Source: Chloroflexi bacterium UBA4736 (lineage in GTDB: Bacteria > Chloroflexota > Dormibacteria > Dormibacterales > Dormibacteraceae). From it: 5,121 nucleotides of DNA. This document shows, piece by piece, positions 1 through 5,121 of the stretch; position 1 is the first letter of the stretch, and every line of letters begins with the position of its first letter. Made by a program: the position numbers and the translations under genes. The notes beneath the pieces were generated by a model. The model ran no database searches and was not told the DNA's origin. It saw only the letters and a list, made by a program, of their open reading frames with translations. The stretch covers positions 20,904 to 26,024 of the forward strand of contig DHIW01000101.1 of the NCBI GenBank assembly GCA_002404015.1. The letters are read 5' to 3'.

Positions 1-1370
1 AACACAGCGCCTGCCTCGCTTGCCACCTCCAGGATTCGGGCTCCGTCGGCGATCTGGCCACGGTTGGCCTGCCGGTGCTCATGGATGGCCTCGGCGATAC
101 GGTCCTGCTCGTCTCGCCAGTCCGCCGCCATGCGGTCGAAGTAGGCGGCGGTGATCCGCCCGTCCAACTTGTCGAGATACATGGCGTCGAGGCGCTTCTG
201 GATGACGTCGTACTCCGCCTCAATCCGCGCGATGGCTTCATCGTGGAACTTCTTCTCGTCGACATCGCACTCGCGCAGAGCGGTGGTCAGGTATTTCAGC
301 GCCGGCTCCGGGAAGGTCATGCGGTCGAGCAATGTCGCGACGCGACTCTCGATGACCTCCTGCCTCGTGTAGCCCGTCGGACATTTGCCGCGGTTGCCGG
401 TGCAGCGCAGGTAGTGATAGCGACCCTTGTGGCGCTCGGTGACCATCGCGCATCCGCAATGGCCGCAGCGGATCAGGCCGGCGAACAGGAACTGGTGCTT
501 TCGCCGCTTTGGGTGAATGGCGTTGCGCCCGTCGAGCACGTCCTGGACGCGGTGCCAGAGGTCTCGGGTGAGAAGTGCCTGGTGTGCACCGCGGTACGTG
601 CGTCCGTCCCAGACGAAGTCGCCGCAGTAGAACCGGTTTCGCAAGATGTTGTGGACCGTCGCCGTGCTCACGGGTGCACCGCTCTTGCGGAAGGTCAAGC
701 CCCAACCTCGCGCCAGCTTTGCCACCTGCTTCACTGAGTGGGCCCCGCGCGCATAAGTCTCGTAGAGCTTCCGGATGAGTGGCGCGCGCTCGGCATCCAC
801 GACGACAACTCGCTTCTTGTCCTCGCGGATGATGTTCACGTAACCGAGCGGAGCCTGTGCGGGCCAGCCGCCCTGCTCGCACTTCTCGAGCATCCCCTTT
901 CGGACTTCTTCGCTGAGGTTGTCGATGTAGTTCTTGGCCATCAGTACCTTGATGCCGTGCATGAACTTTTCGTGCGAGGTTGAGTCGTGGGAGAGGACGA
1001 CGTTCTCCTTGGGAAAGTGCAGGGAGACCTGCAGCTCGTCGACACTCACGTAGTCGCGGAAGTTCCGATAGAAGCGATCGGTCTTCTCGCAGACTGCGTC
1101 ACGTACGGTTCTGTTCCGCCTGAGGAAGGTGAGCATCTCGCCAAAGGCGTTGCGAGCACCCGGGTTCTTGGCTGATTCGACGTCGACGAACTCCTTAACG
1201 GGGTCGAGTTGGTGCGCCTGGCAGTAGCCGTGGAGCAGCCTCGACTGCGCGGGAACCGAGAAGCCCTCCAGCTCCTGCTCGCGCGAGGACACGCGAGCGT
1301 AGAGAACGCATGGCCGGATCGCCTCTGCCCCGGTTGGCACGGCGCCGCCGCGCGGCCGCGCCCTAGACAT
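1..1370 (-). CDS. Large serine recombinase (site-specific integrase/excisionase), 3' end cut by window edge
   Basis: Catalyses site-specific DNA integration or excision through a serine-DNA intermediate. The frame is open from ATG at 1370 to base 1 (456 residues visible, no stop). Seen: an N-terminal resolvase domain (about 21-160) with YARVSS, so catalytic Ser28 and Arg26, and the EKTDRFYRN stretch with D98, R99 and R102 matching the conserved DRxxR. The stretch EGFSVPAQ (35-42) and the helix around HGIKVLMAKNYIDNLSEE (138-155) are typical of large serine recombinases. A recombinase domain follows (about 165-290), with APLGY at 173-177. Then comes a zinc ribbon with C302, C305, C323 and C330, and a charged, probably coiled-coil region (about 365-440). 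ATG 1370 is the first ATG after an in-frame stop at 1392-1394; TTG 1385 and GTG 1340 are alternatives, and none has a good ribosome site. Family assignment is very sure; the attachment site and the C-terminal end are unknown. Confidence 0.96.
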   Translation of the reverse strand, partial: MSRARPRGGAVPTGAEAIRPCVLYARVSSREQELEGFSVPAQSRLLHGYCQAHQLDPVKEFVDVESAKNPGARNAFGEMLTFLRRNRTVRDAVCEKTDRFYRNFRDYVSVDELQVSLHFPKENVVLSHDSTSHEKFMHGIKVLMAKNYIDNLSEEVRKGMLEKCEQGGWPAQAPLGYVNIIREDKKRVVVVDAERAPLIRKLYETYARGAHSVKQVAKLARGWGLTFRKSGAPVSTATVHNILRNRFYCGDFVWDGRTYRGAHQALLTRDLWHRVQDVLDGRNAIHPKRRKHQFLFAGLIRCGHCGCAMVTERHKGRYHYLRCTGNRGKCPTGYTRQEVIESRVATLLDRMTFPEPALKYLTTALRECDVDEKKFHDEAIARIEAEYDVIQKRLDAMYLDKLDGRITAAYFDRMAADWRDEQDRIAEAIHEHRQANRGQIADGARILEVASEAGAV

Positions 1371-1397
1371 GTTCGAGGAACTCAACGTCAGTCATGG

Positions 1398-1437
1398 ACC
1401 CAGCGTAAACGCCTTCACGCACCCTTTGGTGCTGGGT
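1398..1437. repeat. Inverted repeat in the gap before the recombinase; possible attachment site or operator
   Basis: Arms ACCCAGC (1398-1404) and GCTGGGT (1431-1437) are separated by 26 bp, giving a 40-bp span that ends 27 bp before the recombinase ATG. A smaller hairpin, GCACC/GGTGC with a 4-nt loop (1419-1432), lies inside and competes for two bases of the right arm. No T-run follows in the direction of transcription, so it is not a standard intrinsic terminator. The 1371-1440 gap holds nothing else I can name. Confidence 0.4.
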
Positions 1438-1440
1438 TGT

Positions 1441-1683
1441 TCAAGCAGCGACCAGGTCACCAGAAGAGTCCTCCTCCGCCCGCCTCGCCGCATTCATCGC
1501 CTTCCAGCGAAGGAGGACCCGGAAGAAGCCGGTCAGGTTCTCCGCAATCTGGCGGGCGTCCTCTCGTGACAGCTGACGCTGGTACAGAGGTTGCCAGACC
1601 TCCAACGTGAGATCTACGAGGGCTTCGTTGGTCTCCGGCCGACCAGGACCAGATAGGTTCTCAGCCTTATCGACCCTTATCAT
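1441..1683 (-). CDS. Small conserved-looking protein upstream of the serine recombinase
   Basis: An 80-residue protein of unknown function. Its ATG overlaps the ATPase stop in an ATGA arrangement, so it is probably translated by coupling to that gene. A weak purine-rich stretch (GGGGGAAA) precedes the start. Visible content: a core LTLEVWQPLYQRQLSRED (residues 26-43) followed by a predicted amphipathic helix ARQIAENLTGFFRVLLRW (about 44-61), then an Ala/Arg/Glu-rich tail. There are no cysteines, signal peptide or membrane segment. From memory, and not checked, short proteins with a VWQP...EDARQIAEN...GFF pattern occur next to recombinases of this type. That makes a recombination accessory role, such as a directionality factor, an inference only. 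The recombinase follows 70 bp downstream, with an inverted repeat between them. Confidence 0.85.
   Translation of the reverse strand: MIRVDKAENLSGPGRPETNEALVDLTLEVWQPLYQRQLSREDARQIAENLTGFFRVLLRWKAMNAARRAEEDSSGDLVAA
1652..1681. repeat. Degenerate copy of the ATPase-flanking repeat (copy A)
   Basis: Read on the minus strand from 1681 to 1652, this matches the plus strand 2866-2895 at 22 of 30 positions without gaps. Shared blocks are GATAAGGGT, GAT, AGAAC and TATC. It covers the start of the 80-residue gene, next to the ATPase stop. The outer arms are GATAAG and an imperfect CCTATC. An extra GATAAG in the middle lies 10 bp from the first. Thus the ATPase gene is bracketed by inverted copies of the sequence. 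Confidence 0.45.
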
Positions 1684-2897
1684 TTCCCCCGCCTTCTTAT
1701 GTGGGCTCCGAACATTGGGGCGGTGAAGGCGAGAGTGGCGCGCGAGGGCCGGTAGATCAAGCCCTTGCGGAGCATGTTGCTGATCACCGGTTGTAGTTGG
1801 TTGTTCATCAGGCCGCTGTCAGCAGAGAGTTGGCGCAGCGTGGCCGACTCCCCGTGGCGCGCGATCAGGCGAAGGAGCTCGCGTTCCCTGGCCGATCCGC
1901 GTGCATAGCGAGCTTCGAAGAAGCCGCGGTCCAGTGCGTGGAGGATCCGAGGACGGAGGCGGCGCAGGTCCTCGACGCCAATGACCGAGGCAGCAGCGCC
2001 CTTCCATAGAGCGTCGCCATACATCTGGATGAAAAACGGATAGCCCGCGGTGTCTCTGAGCACGGCCGCGACGACTGCCTCATCGAACGTGCGGGCAGCC
2101 TTCTCAGCCGGCTCGGTCAGAGCGAGCCTGTCCTCGGGCGCGGTCAGGTTGCCCAGGCGCTCGACGATGAACATGCGCTCGGAGTAGCTCTTCGCCTTCG
2201 CCACGTTCTCGAGTAGATTGGGCAGTCCGCAGAGAACCAGGATCACCGGCACCGAACGTTGCTGCGCACCGCCGACCGCCGTGAGCAGAGCGCTGAGCGT
2301 GCTTGCACCGCGGCGCTCATGGACGACCTGGAACTCGTCGTAACGAAGGACGATGCCCGGATGCCGGCCATGCCGGCACAGACCCGCCACCTCCTCAAGG
2401 GCGTCGCGCAGGTCGTCGTCCAACCGACGCGGCGTGTGGCTCGCACCCTGAAAACGGACGCCGACCTCGATGCCACTGTGCGAGACGCTCAGGGTTCCGA
2501 GGTGTTCGAGAACCGCCTGCGCGGCGCGCACAGCGGCGCTGCGAACGCGAGCGCCGCCGGACACCTTGCGTGTGAGTCGCACCAGATCAGCGAGGACGGT
2601 CTGGGCGAAGTTGGCGGGCTCCGCGTCCGGCTCGGAGAATTCGCGCTCCCCGACGAGCCAGCCGGCGGCCTCCGCCGCATTGCTGTAGCGGTTGAGGAGC
2701 ACCGTCTTCCCGACGCCACGCAGCCCGGTCACGAGCAGGTTCCGAGCGGCGTGAGGATTGCGGAGCAGGTCCTGAAATCGCTCGAGCTGCGCCTCCCTGC
2801 CGCCCAGGTAGGGCGGGTCGAGGCCCATCCCCGGCCGGTAGGGGCTCAGCCCGTGATCAGCAATTGATAAGGGTTGATGCGTTCCAGAACTTATCAA
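1680..2897 (-). CDS. AAA-type ATPase with C-terminal winged-helix-like domain
   Basis: A 405-residue P-loop ATPase resembling the ORC1/Cdc6-like or STAND-like ATP-binding proteins common on mobile elements and in high-GC bacteria. Seen: an N-terminal SPYRPG...PPYLGGRE entry motif (18-34), Walker A GLRGVGKT (58-65), a Walker B-like hydrophobic strand ending in D187-E188 (GIVLRYDEFQ), a sensor-1-like VILVLCGLPNL (218-228), a possible arginine finger in SYSER (R241), and a sensor-2-like GYPFFIQMYGDALW (285-298). Residues about 337-400 (LLRLIARHGESATLRQLS...VISNMLRKGLIYR) look like a winged helix-turn-helix, so DNA binding is likely. TTG at 2897 is chosen because GAGGTG lies 5 nt upstream, the SPYRPG motif must be included, and no ATG or GTG precedes that motif in frame. 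The stop of the preceding gene overlaps this start (TTGA) and its own stop overlaps the next start (ATGA). Biological role unknown. Confidence 0.93.
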   Translation of the reverse strand: MISSGTHQPLSIADHGLSPYRPGMGLDPPYLGGREAQLERFQDLLRNPHAARNLLVTGLRGVGKTVLLNRYSNAAEAAGWLVGEREFSEPDAEPANFAQTVLADLVRLTRKVSGGARVRSAAVRAAQAVLEHLGTLSVSHSGIEVGVRFQGASHTPRRLDDDLRDALEEVAGLCRHGRHPGIVLRYDEFQVVHERRGASTLSALLTAVGGAQQRSVPVILVLCGLPNLLENVAKAKSYSERMFIVERLGNLTAPEDRLALTEPAEKAARTFDEAVVAAVLRDTAGYPFFIQMYGDALWKGAAASVIGVEDLRRLRPRILHALDRGFFEARYARGSARERELLRLIARHGESATLRQLSADSGLMNNQLQPVISNMLRKGLIYRPSRATLAFTAPMFGAHIRRRGK

Positions 2898-2898
2898 T
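2863..2898. repeat. AT-rich inverted repeat at the 5' end of the ATPase gene (copy B)
   Basis: Perfect 9-bp arms ATTGATAAG (2863-2871) and CTTATCAAT (2890-2898) are separated by 18 bp. The right arm covers the stop of the 123-residue protein and the TTG start of the ATPase. It is related to the sequence at 1652-1681. It could be an operator or an mRNA hairpin covering the start codon. A repeat of this size can arise by chance in a window this long. Confidence 0.55.
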
Positions 2899-3265
2899 CA
2901 CTCACCTCACGATCGGCAAGGAGAGCTGGGTCGAGCGACACGTAGCCGAGCCGATCCAGCGAGCGGATGAACCGCTGATCCGAAGAGACGTTGAGGGTCC
3001 GCTCGCCATCGCGATCGGAGACGCTCACCTTCGGCTCGCCGGCAACCTCCGCCAGCAGCACGACGTCGTCGGCTATGCGAAGGCGATGCATCAGCCTCCG
3101 CTCGAGGCCTTCAGCCTCATAGCCGGGGTCGTCGAGGATCGCCGCGACCAGACCGCGAAAGCTGTCCGCTTCCGCCGCGCGCAGGAAGAGCCCGTCGCCG
3201 GTGGGCTGGAGCAGCATCCGCAGGGGCAGCTGCCGCTCGTCATCGGGTGTGATCCGGCGATACAT
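2894..3265 (-). CDS. Hypothetical protein, 123 residues
   Basis: I do not recognise this protein. It is soluble-looking and rich in Leu, Arg, Asp and Glu, with no cysteine, signal peptide or membrane helix. The N-terminal half alternates short hydrophobic strands and helices (LRMLLQPTGDGLFLRAAEADSFRG at about 15-38). The segment RRLMHRLRIADDVVLLAEVAG (about 56-76) reads as helix then strand, and the C-terminal part (SSDQRFIRSLDRLGYVSLDP) as helix then strand. ATG 3265 comes one base after the methyltransferase stop, with GGAAGG about 9 nt upstream, and the stop overlaps the TTG of the ATPase gene. This spacing and the GC-rich third positions support it as a real gene in the same transcript. 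A role linked to the ATPase or methyltransferase is suggested only by position. Confidence 0.85.
   Translation of the reverse strand: MYRRITPDDERQLPLRMLLQPTGDGLFLRAAEADSFRGLVAAILDDPGYEAEGLERRLMHRLRIADDVVLLAEVAGEPKVSVSDRDGERTLNVSSDQRFIRSLDRLGYVSLDPALLADREVSD
2903..2908 (-). promoter_or_regulatory. Shine-Dalgarno site of the ATPase gene
   Basis: Minus-strand GAGGTG (followed by A, extending the match to the 16S rRNA 3' end) lies 5 nt before TTG 2897. It supports the unusual TTG start, which otherwise has no ATG or GTG competitor before the conserved SPYRPG motif. Confidence 0.8.
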
Positions 3266-3266
3266 C

Positions 3267-4694
3267 TCAGGCCGCCTTCCGCCGCGCAGTCTCGCGACCG
3301 CAGCGCCGTTTGATCAGAGGGAGGTAGTCGGCCTTGAGCTCCACGCCCACCGCCCGGCGGCCGAGCCGTGCCGCCACCGCGAGCGTGGTCCCCGAGCCGG
3401 CGAAGGGGTCCAGCACTACAGCCGGGACGGGCGCCCCCTGGTGATCGCAGGAGCGCTGCCAGCCTCGCGTGGAGACCTCGGTCGCGTAGCGCCAGTGGCC
3501 GTCGCCCTGGGCGCCGATCGGCGAGCCGGGATCGGCGTTGCGCCAGGCGCCAAGATCGTCGCGCGGCTCCCCGTCATGGGTCCGCCGGCGTGTCGTCACC
3601 CTGCGCAACGGTTCAGCGCACTCGGGGCAGCAGCCCACGGCGCTGGAACCGGCCAGGATGCAGGGCTCGACCAGGCGCTCTGGGAAGGTCGCGAAGTGCG
3701 AGCCTCGGTACGGCTGGGTCGGGATCGTCCACACCGTGCGCCGGTTGCGGGTGGCGACGAGGCCCCCGACCGCCTTTGCGAAGCTGGCGTTCTGCTTGGG
3801 CCGGTATCGCCCCCGCGGGATACCGCCGTGGCCGCCGTGCTCGGCTGACCAGCCGGCCGGCCAGGTGGCCGCCTTGGGGTTGACGCCGTGACCGCGCGGG
3901 TGCGCGTTGCCGGTGACCGGCTCACGAGCGGCCGCGTCGTCGTAGAGGTACCTCGCGCTCGGAGCCAGCAGGAAGACGTACTCATGCGCCCTGGTCGGCC
4001 GGTCGCGGACGGACTCCGGCATCGGGTTCGGCTTGGCCCAGATGATGTCCGAGCGCAGCCACCACCCGTCCTCCTGGAGAGCGAAGGCGACCCGCCACGG
4101 CATACCCATCAGGTCCTTCGGTTTGAGCCCCGCCTTCGGCCGGAGGCTGATCGCCGGGTTCTTCCAGTAGCCGTGCTCAGCGGTCCGGCTGGCAATCCTC
4201 GCGGCGCTGGTTCCGGCGTCGTAGCAGTCGCCGAGGTTCAGCCAGAGGCTGCCCGAGGGCTTGAGCACCCGGCGCACGGCGCGGAAGACCTCGACCAGGT
4301 GCTCGACGTAGAGCTCAGGCGTCGGCTCCAGTCCCAGACACCCGCGCCATGCGTCGCAGCGCACGCATGAGGTGCCCGCCGAGTGACGCTGGTGGTTCCC
4401 GTTGAAGCGCCGCGAGGGATCTCCGTAGAAGCGGTTCGTGGTCCGCGACTTACCGTGCTCCGACGCCTCGCGCTGGTCGTGCGACTCGGCCCAGCGGCCC
4501 CACCGGTGCGGGCAGCCGAAGTCGCCTCCCCAGGTCGAAGGCGGCAACCCGTAGTCGCGAAGACCCCAGTAGGGAGGGGAGGTCACGCAGCAGTCGATGC
4601 TCGCCGCCGGGAGCAGGCGGAGCACCTCGCGGACGTCGCCGTGGTAGACGGTGACCGAGCCATCGGCGAACGCGGGAGAAAGGCGTGAGGTCAT
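3267..4694 (-). CDS. Site-specific DNA methyltransferase (N4-cytosine/N6-adenine, beta-type motif order)
   Basis: Transfers a methyl group from S-adenosylmethionine to an exocyclic amino group of cytosine or adenine in DNA. Numbered from ATG 4694 (475 residues): catalytic motif IV TSPPYWG at 38-44, the IIWAKPNPMPESVRDRPTRAHEYVFLL block at 217-243 that is characteristic of this family, and the SAM-binding motif I DPFAGSGTT at 429-437 followed by AVGVELKADY. Catalytic motif before SAM motif is the beta-class order. SPPY leaves m4C versus m6A open. Cysteines at 61, 110, 113 and 119, and at 355, 356, 359 and 416, could bind zinc. The start is set by AAGGAGG 5 nt upstream and an ATGA overlap with the preceding gene; an in-frame ATG at 4739 is unlikely because it lies deep in that gene. 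No restriction endonuclease is visible nearby, so it may be an orphan element-borne modification enzyme. Confidence 0.95.
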   Translation of the reverse strand: MTSRLSPAFADGSVTVYHGDVREVLRLLPAASIDCCVTSPPYWGLRDYGLPPSTWGGDFGCPHRWGRWAESHDQREASEHGKSRTTNRFYGDPSRRFNGNHQRHSAGTSCVRCDAWRGCLGLEPTPELYVEHLVEVFRAVRRVLKPSGSLWLNLGDCYDAGTSAARIASRTAEHGYWKNPAISLRPKAGLKPKDLMGMPWRVAFALQEDGWWLRSDIIWAKPNPMPESVRDRPTRAHEYVFLLAPSARYLYDDAAAREPVTGNAHPRGHGVNPKAATWPAGWSAEHGGHGGIPRGRYRPKQNASFAKAVGGLVATRNRRTVWTIPTQPYRGSHFATFPERLVEPCILAGSSAVGCCPECAEPLRRVTTRRRTHDGEPRDDLGAWRNADPGSPIGAQGDGHWRYATEVSTRGWQRSCDHQGAPVPAVVLDPFAGSGTTLAVAARLGRRAVGVELKADYLPLIKRRCGRETARRKAA

Positions 4695-4987
4695 GCGGCC
4701 CTCCTTGCCGGCTGCCAGGCGGAGCGCTGGAACAGCCAATAGAGCTTCAACTTGTCCTGCGGCCGGACGAACACGAGGTCGGCGAAGCGACGCAGCAGGC
4801 GGTCACCGGAGTCCTGGACCTGGCCATCAGAGTGACTGCCGAGACGGACGCGCTCGGACGGGATGGCGGAGTCGGGAAGGCTCGAGCAGCGCCTGGTGAT
4901 CCAGCAGGCGAGCTTGATGTTCGCCTGAAGGCGAGCCGGATCGAGGCTCGAGTCGAAGTACCTGTGGGGCGGCAAAAGGGTGTCCAA
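4691..4987 (-). CDS. Hypothetical protein, 98 residues
   Basis: I do not recognise this protein. It is basic and aromatic-rich. The segment RLQANIKLACWITRRC (about 19-34) is probably a helix, the centre has a polar stretch (LGSHSDGQVQDSGD), and the C-terminal part FADLVFVRPQDKLKLYWLFQRSAW is hydrophobic and aromatic. There is no clear transmembrane helix or catalytic motif. The stop overlaps the methyltransferase start (ATGA), and codon third positions are GC-rich, which supports this frame over the overlapping frame at 4827-5063. The start is uncertain. TTG 4987 is the only usual start codon after the in-frame stop near 5043 that keeps the whole N-terminus, but no Shine-Dalgarno is seen; TTG 4975 is another option. 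It begins 26 bp after the stop of the preceding partial gene. Confidence 0.75.
   Translation of the reverse strand: MDTLLPPHRYFDSSLDPARLQANIKLACWITRRCSSLPDSAIPSERVRLGSHSDGQVQDSGDRLLRRFADLVFVRPQDKLKLYWLFQRSAWQPARRAA
4700..4706 (-). promoter_or_regulatory. Shine-Dalgarno site of the methyltransferase
   Basis: Minus-strand AAGGAGG lies 5 nt before ATG 4694, inside the end of the preceding gene. It decides the start in favour of 4694 rather than ATG 4739. Confidence 0.85.
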
Positions 4988-5013
4988 CTCGGGAGAGAGC
5001 CATACAGGGCCGA

Positions 5014-5121
5014 CTAACTTGCCGGGTAGCCTGACGGATGTTTAACCTTCTGTTCCTGTCCATCCGCGGCGTTCTTGCCGCCGTTCGGTCCCGGCGCGAG
5101 GTCGCACTCGAGAACGTCGTT
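5014..5121 (-). CDS. C-terminal fragment of an unknown protein, 5' part outside window
   Basis: The minus-strand frame entering from the right edge is open for 35 residues and stops at TAG (5014-5016). It reads NDVLECDLAPGPNGGKN then a hydrophilic Gln/Lys-rich tail ending GYPAS. A hydrophilic, Gly-rich tail is common at protein ends, and the other two minus frames here are Arg-rich or contain stops, so this is the most natural frame. Too little is visible to assign a family. It is in the same orientation as, and 26 bp from, the next gene, so it is probably the upstream member of the same transcript. Confidence 0.55.
   Translation of the reverse strand, partial: NDVLECDLAPGPNGGKNAADGQEQKVKHPSGYPAS

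Noticed and set aside
75..737. Long plus-strand frame (220 residues) opposite the recombinase
   Set aside because: It is antisense to a clear serine recombinase; the composition is what a GC-rich gene gives on its other strand, and no motif is visible.
238..882. Minus-strand frame of 214 residues in another phase of the recombinase
   Set aside because: Arg/Pro/His-rich shadow. The true frame carries the zinc ribbon and recombinase domain without interruption across the same bases.
1419..1432. Short GC hairpin after the small-protein stop as an intrinsic terminator
   Set aside because: Only 5 bp of stem and no T-run follows on the minus strand.
2259..2867. Plus-strand frame of 202 residues opposite the ATPase
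   Set aside because: Antisense to the Walker A and B region of a clear ATPase, with no recognisable domain.
2864..3313. Plus-strand frame whose first residues (MIRVD...NLS) resemble the start of the 80-residue protein
   Set aside because: The resemblance ends after about 11 residues and is explained by the shared 30-bp repeat. The rest is antisense to the 123-residue gene.
3201..3848. Plus-strand frame of 215 residues opposite the methyltransferase
   Set aside because: Antisense shadow of the C-terminal methyltransferase half, including the DPFAGSGTT codons.
4695..4739. Fifteen-residue N-terminal extension of the methyltransferase from ATG 4739
   Set aside because: ATG 4694 has AAGGAGG at 5 nt and the ATGA overlap; the extension reads straight through that ribosome site and overlaps the previous gene.
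4827..5063. Minus-strand frame of 78 residues starting ATG 5063
   Set aside because: It overlaps both the partial gene end and the 98-residue gene in another phase. The latter has better codon use and the ATGA junction with the methyltransferase.

Overview
The window is GC-rich (roughly two thirds G+C by eye), and all supported genes lie on the minus strand, transcribed from the right end toward the left. The tight packing, GC-biased third positions and protein families suggest a mobile element (prophage or integrative element) in a high-GC bacterium. An actinobacterium is plausible, but many other high-GC phyla carry similar recombinases, so I do not assign a taxon.

Order in the direction of transcription: (i) the C-terminal end of an unknown protein cut by the window edge (5121-5014); (ii) a 98-residue unknown protein (4987-4691, TTG start); (iii) a site-specific DNA methyltransferase of 475 residues (4694-3267) with TSPPYWG and DPFAGSGTT motifs; (iv) a 123-residue unknown protein (3265-2894); (v) a 405-residue AAA-type ATPase with a probable C-terminal winged helix (2897-1680, TTG start with a strong Shine-Dalgarno); (vi) an 80-residue small protein (1683-1441); (vii) a large serine recombinase (1370 to beyond base 1), missing its C-terminal end. 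Junctions ii/iii and v/vi are 4-bp ATGA overlaps, iv/v is a TTGA overlap, and iii/iv are separated by one base. Genes ii to vi therefore look like one translationally coupled transcript. The only real non-coding gap is about 70 bp before the recombinase. No promoter, terminator, tRNA, CRISPR array or insertion sequence was found.

The recombinase probably integrates and excises the element, possibly helped by the small protein in front of it. The methyltransferase would modify DNA, with no restriction nuclease visible here. The ATPase has no obvious assigned job. The two most interesting non-coding signals are a pair of related AT-rich palindromic sequences sitting exactly on the two ends of the ATPase gene, and a 40-bp inverted repeat just before the recombinase that has the dimensions of a serine-integrase attachment site. 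Both are modest in statistical strength.
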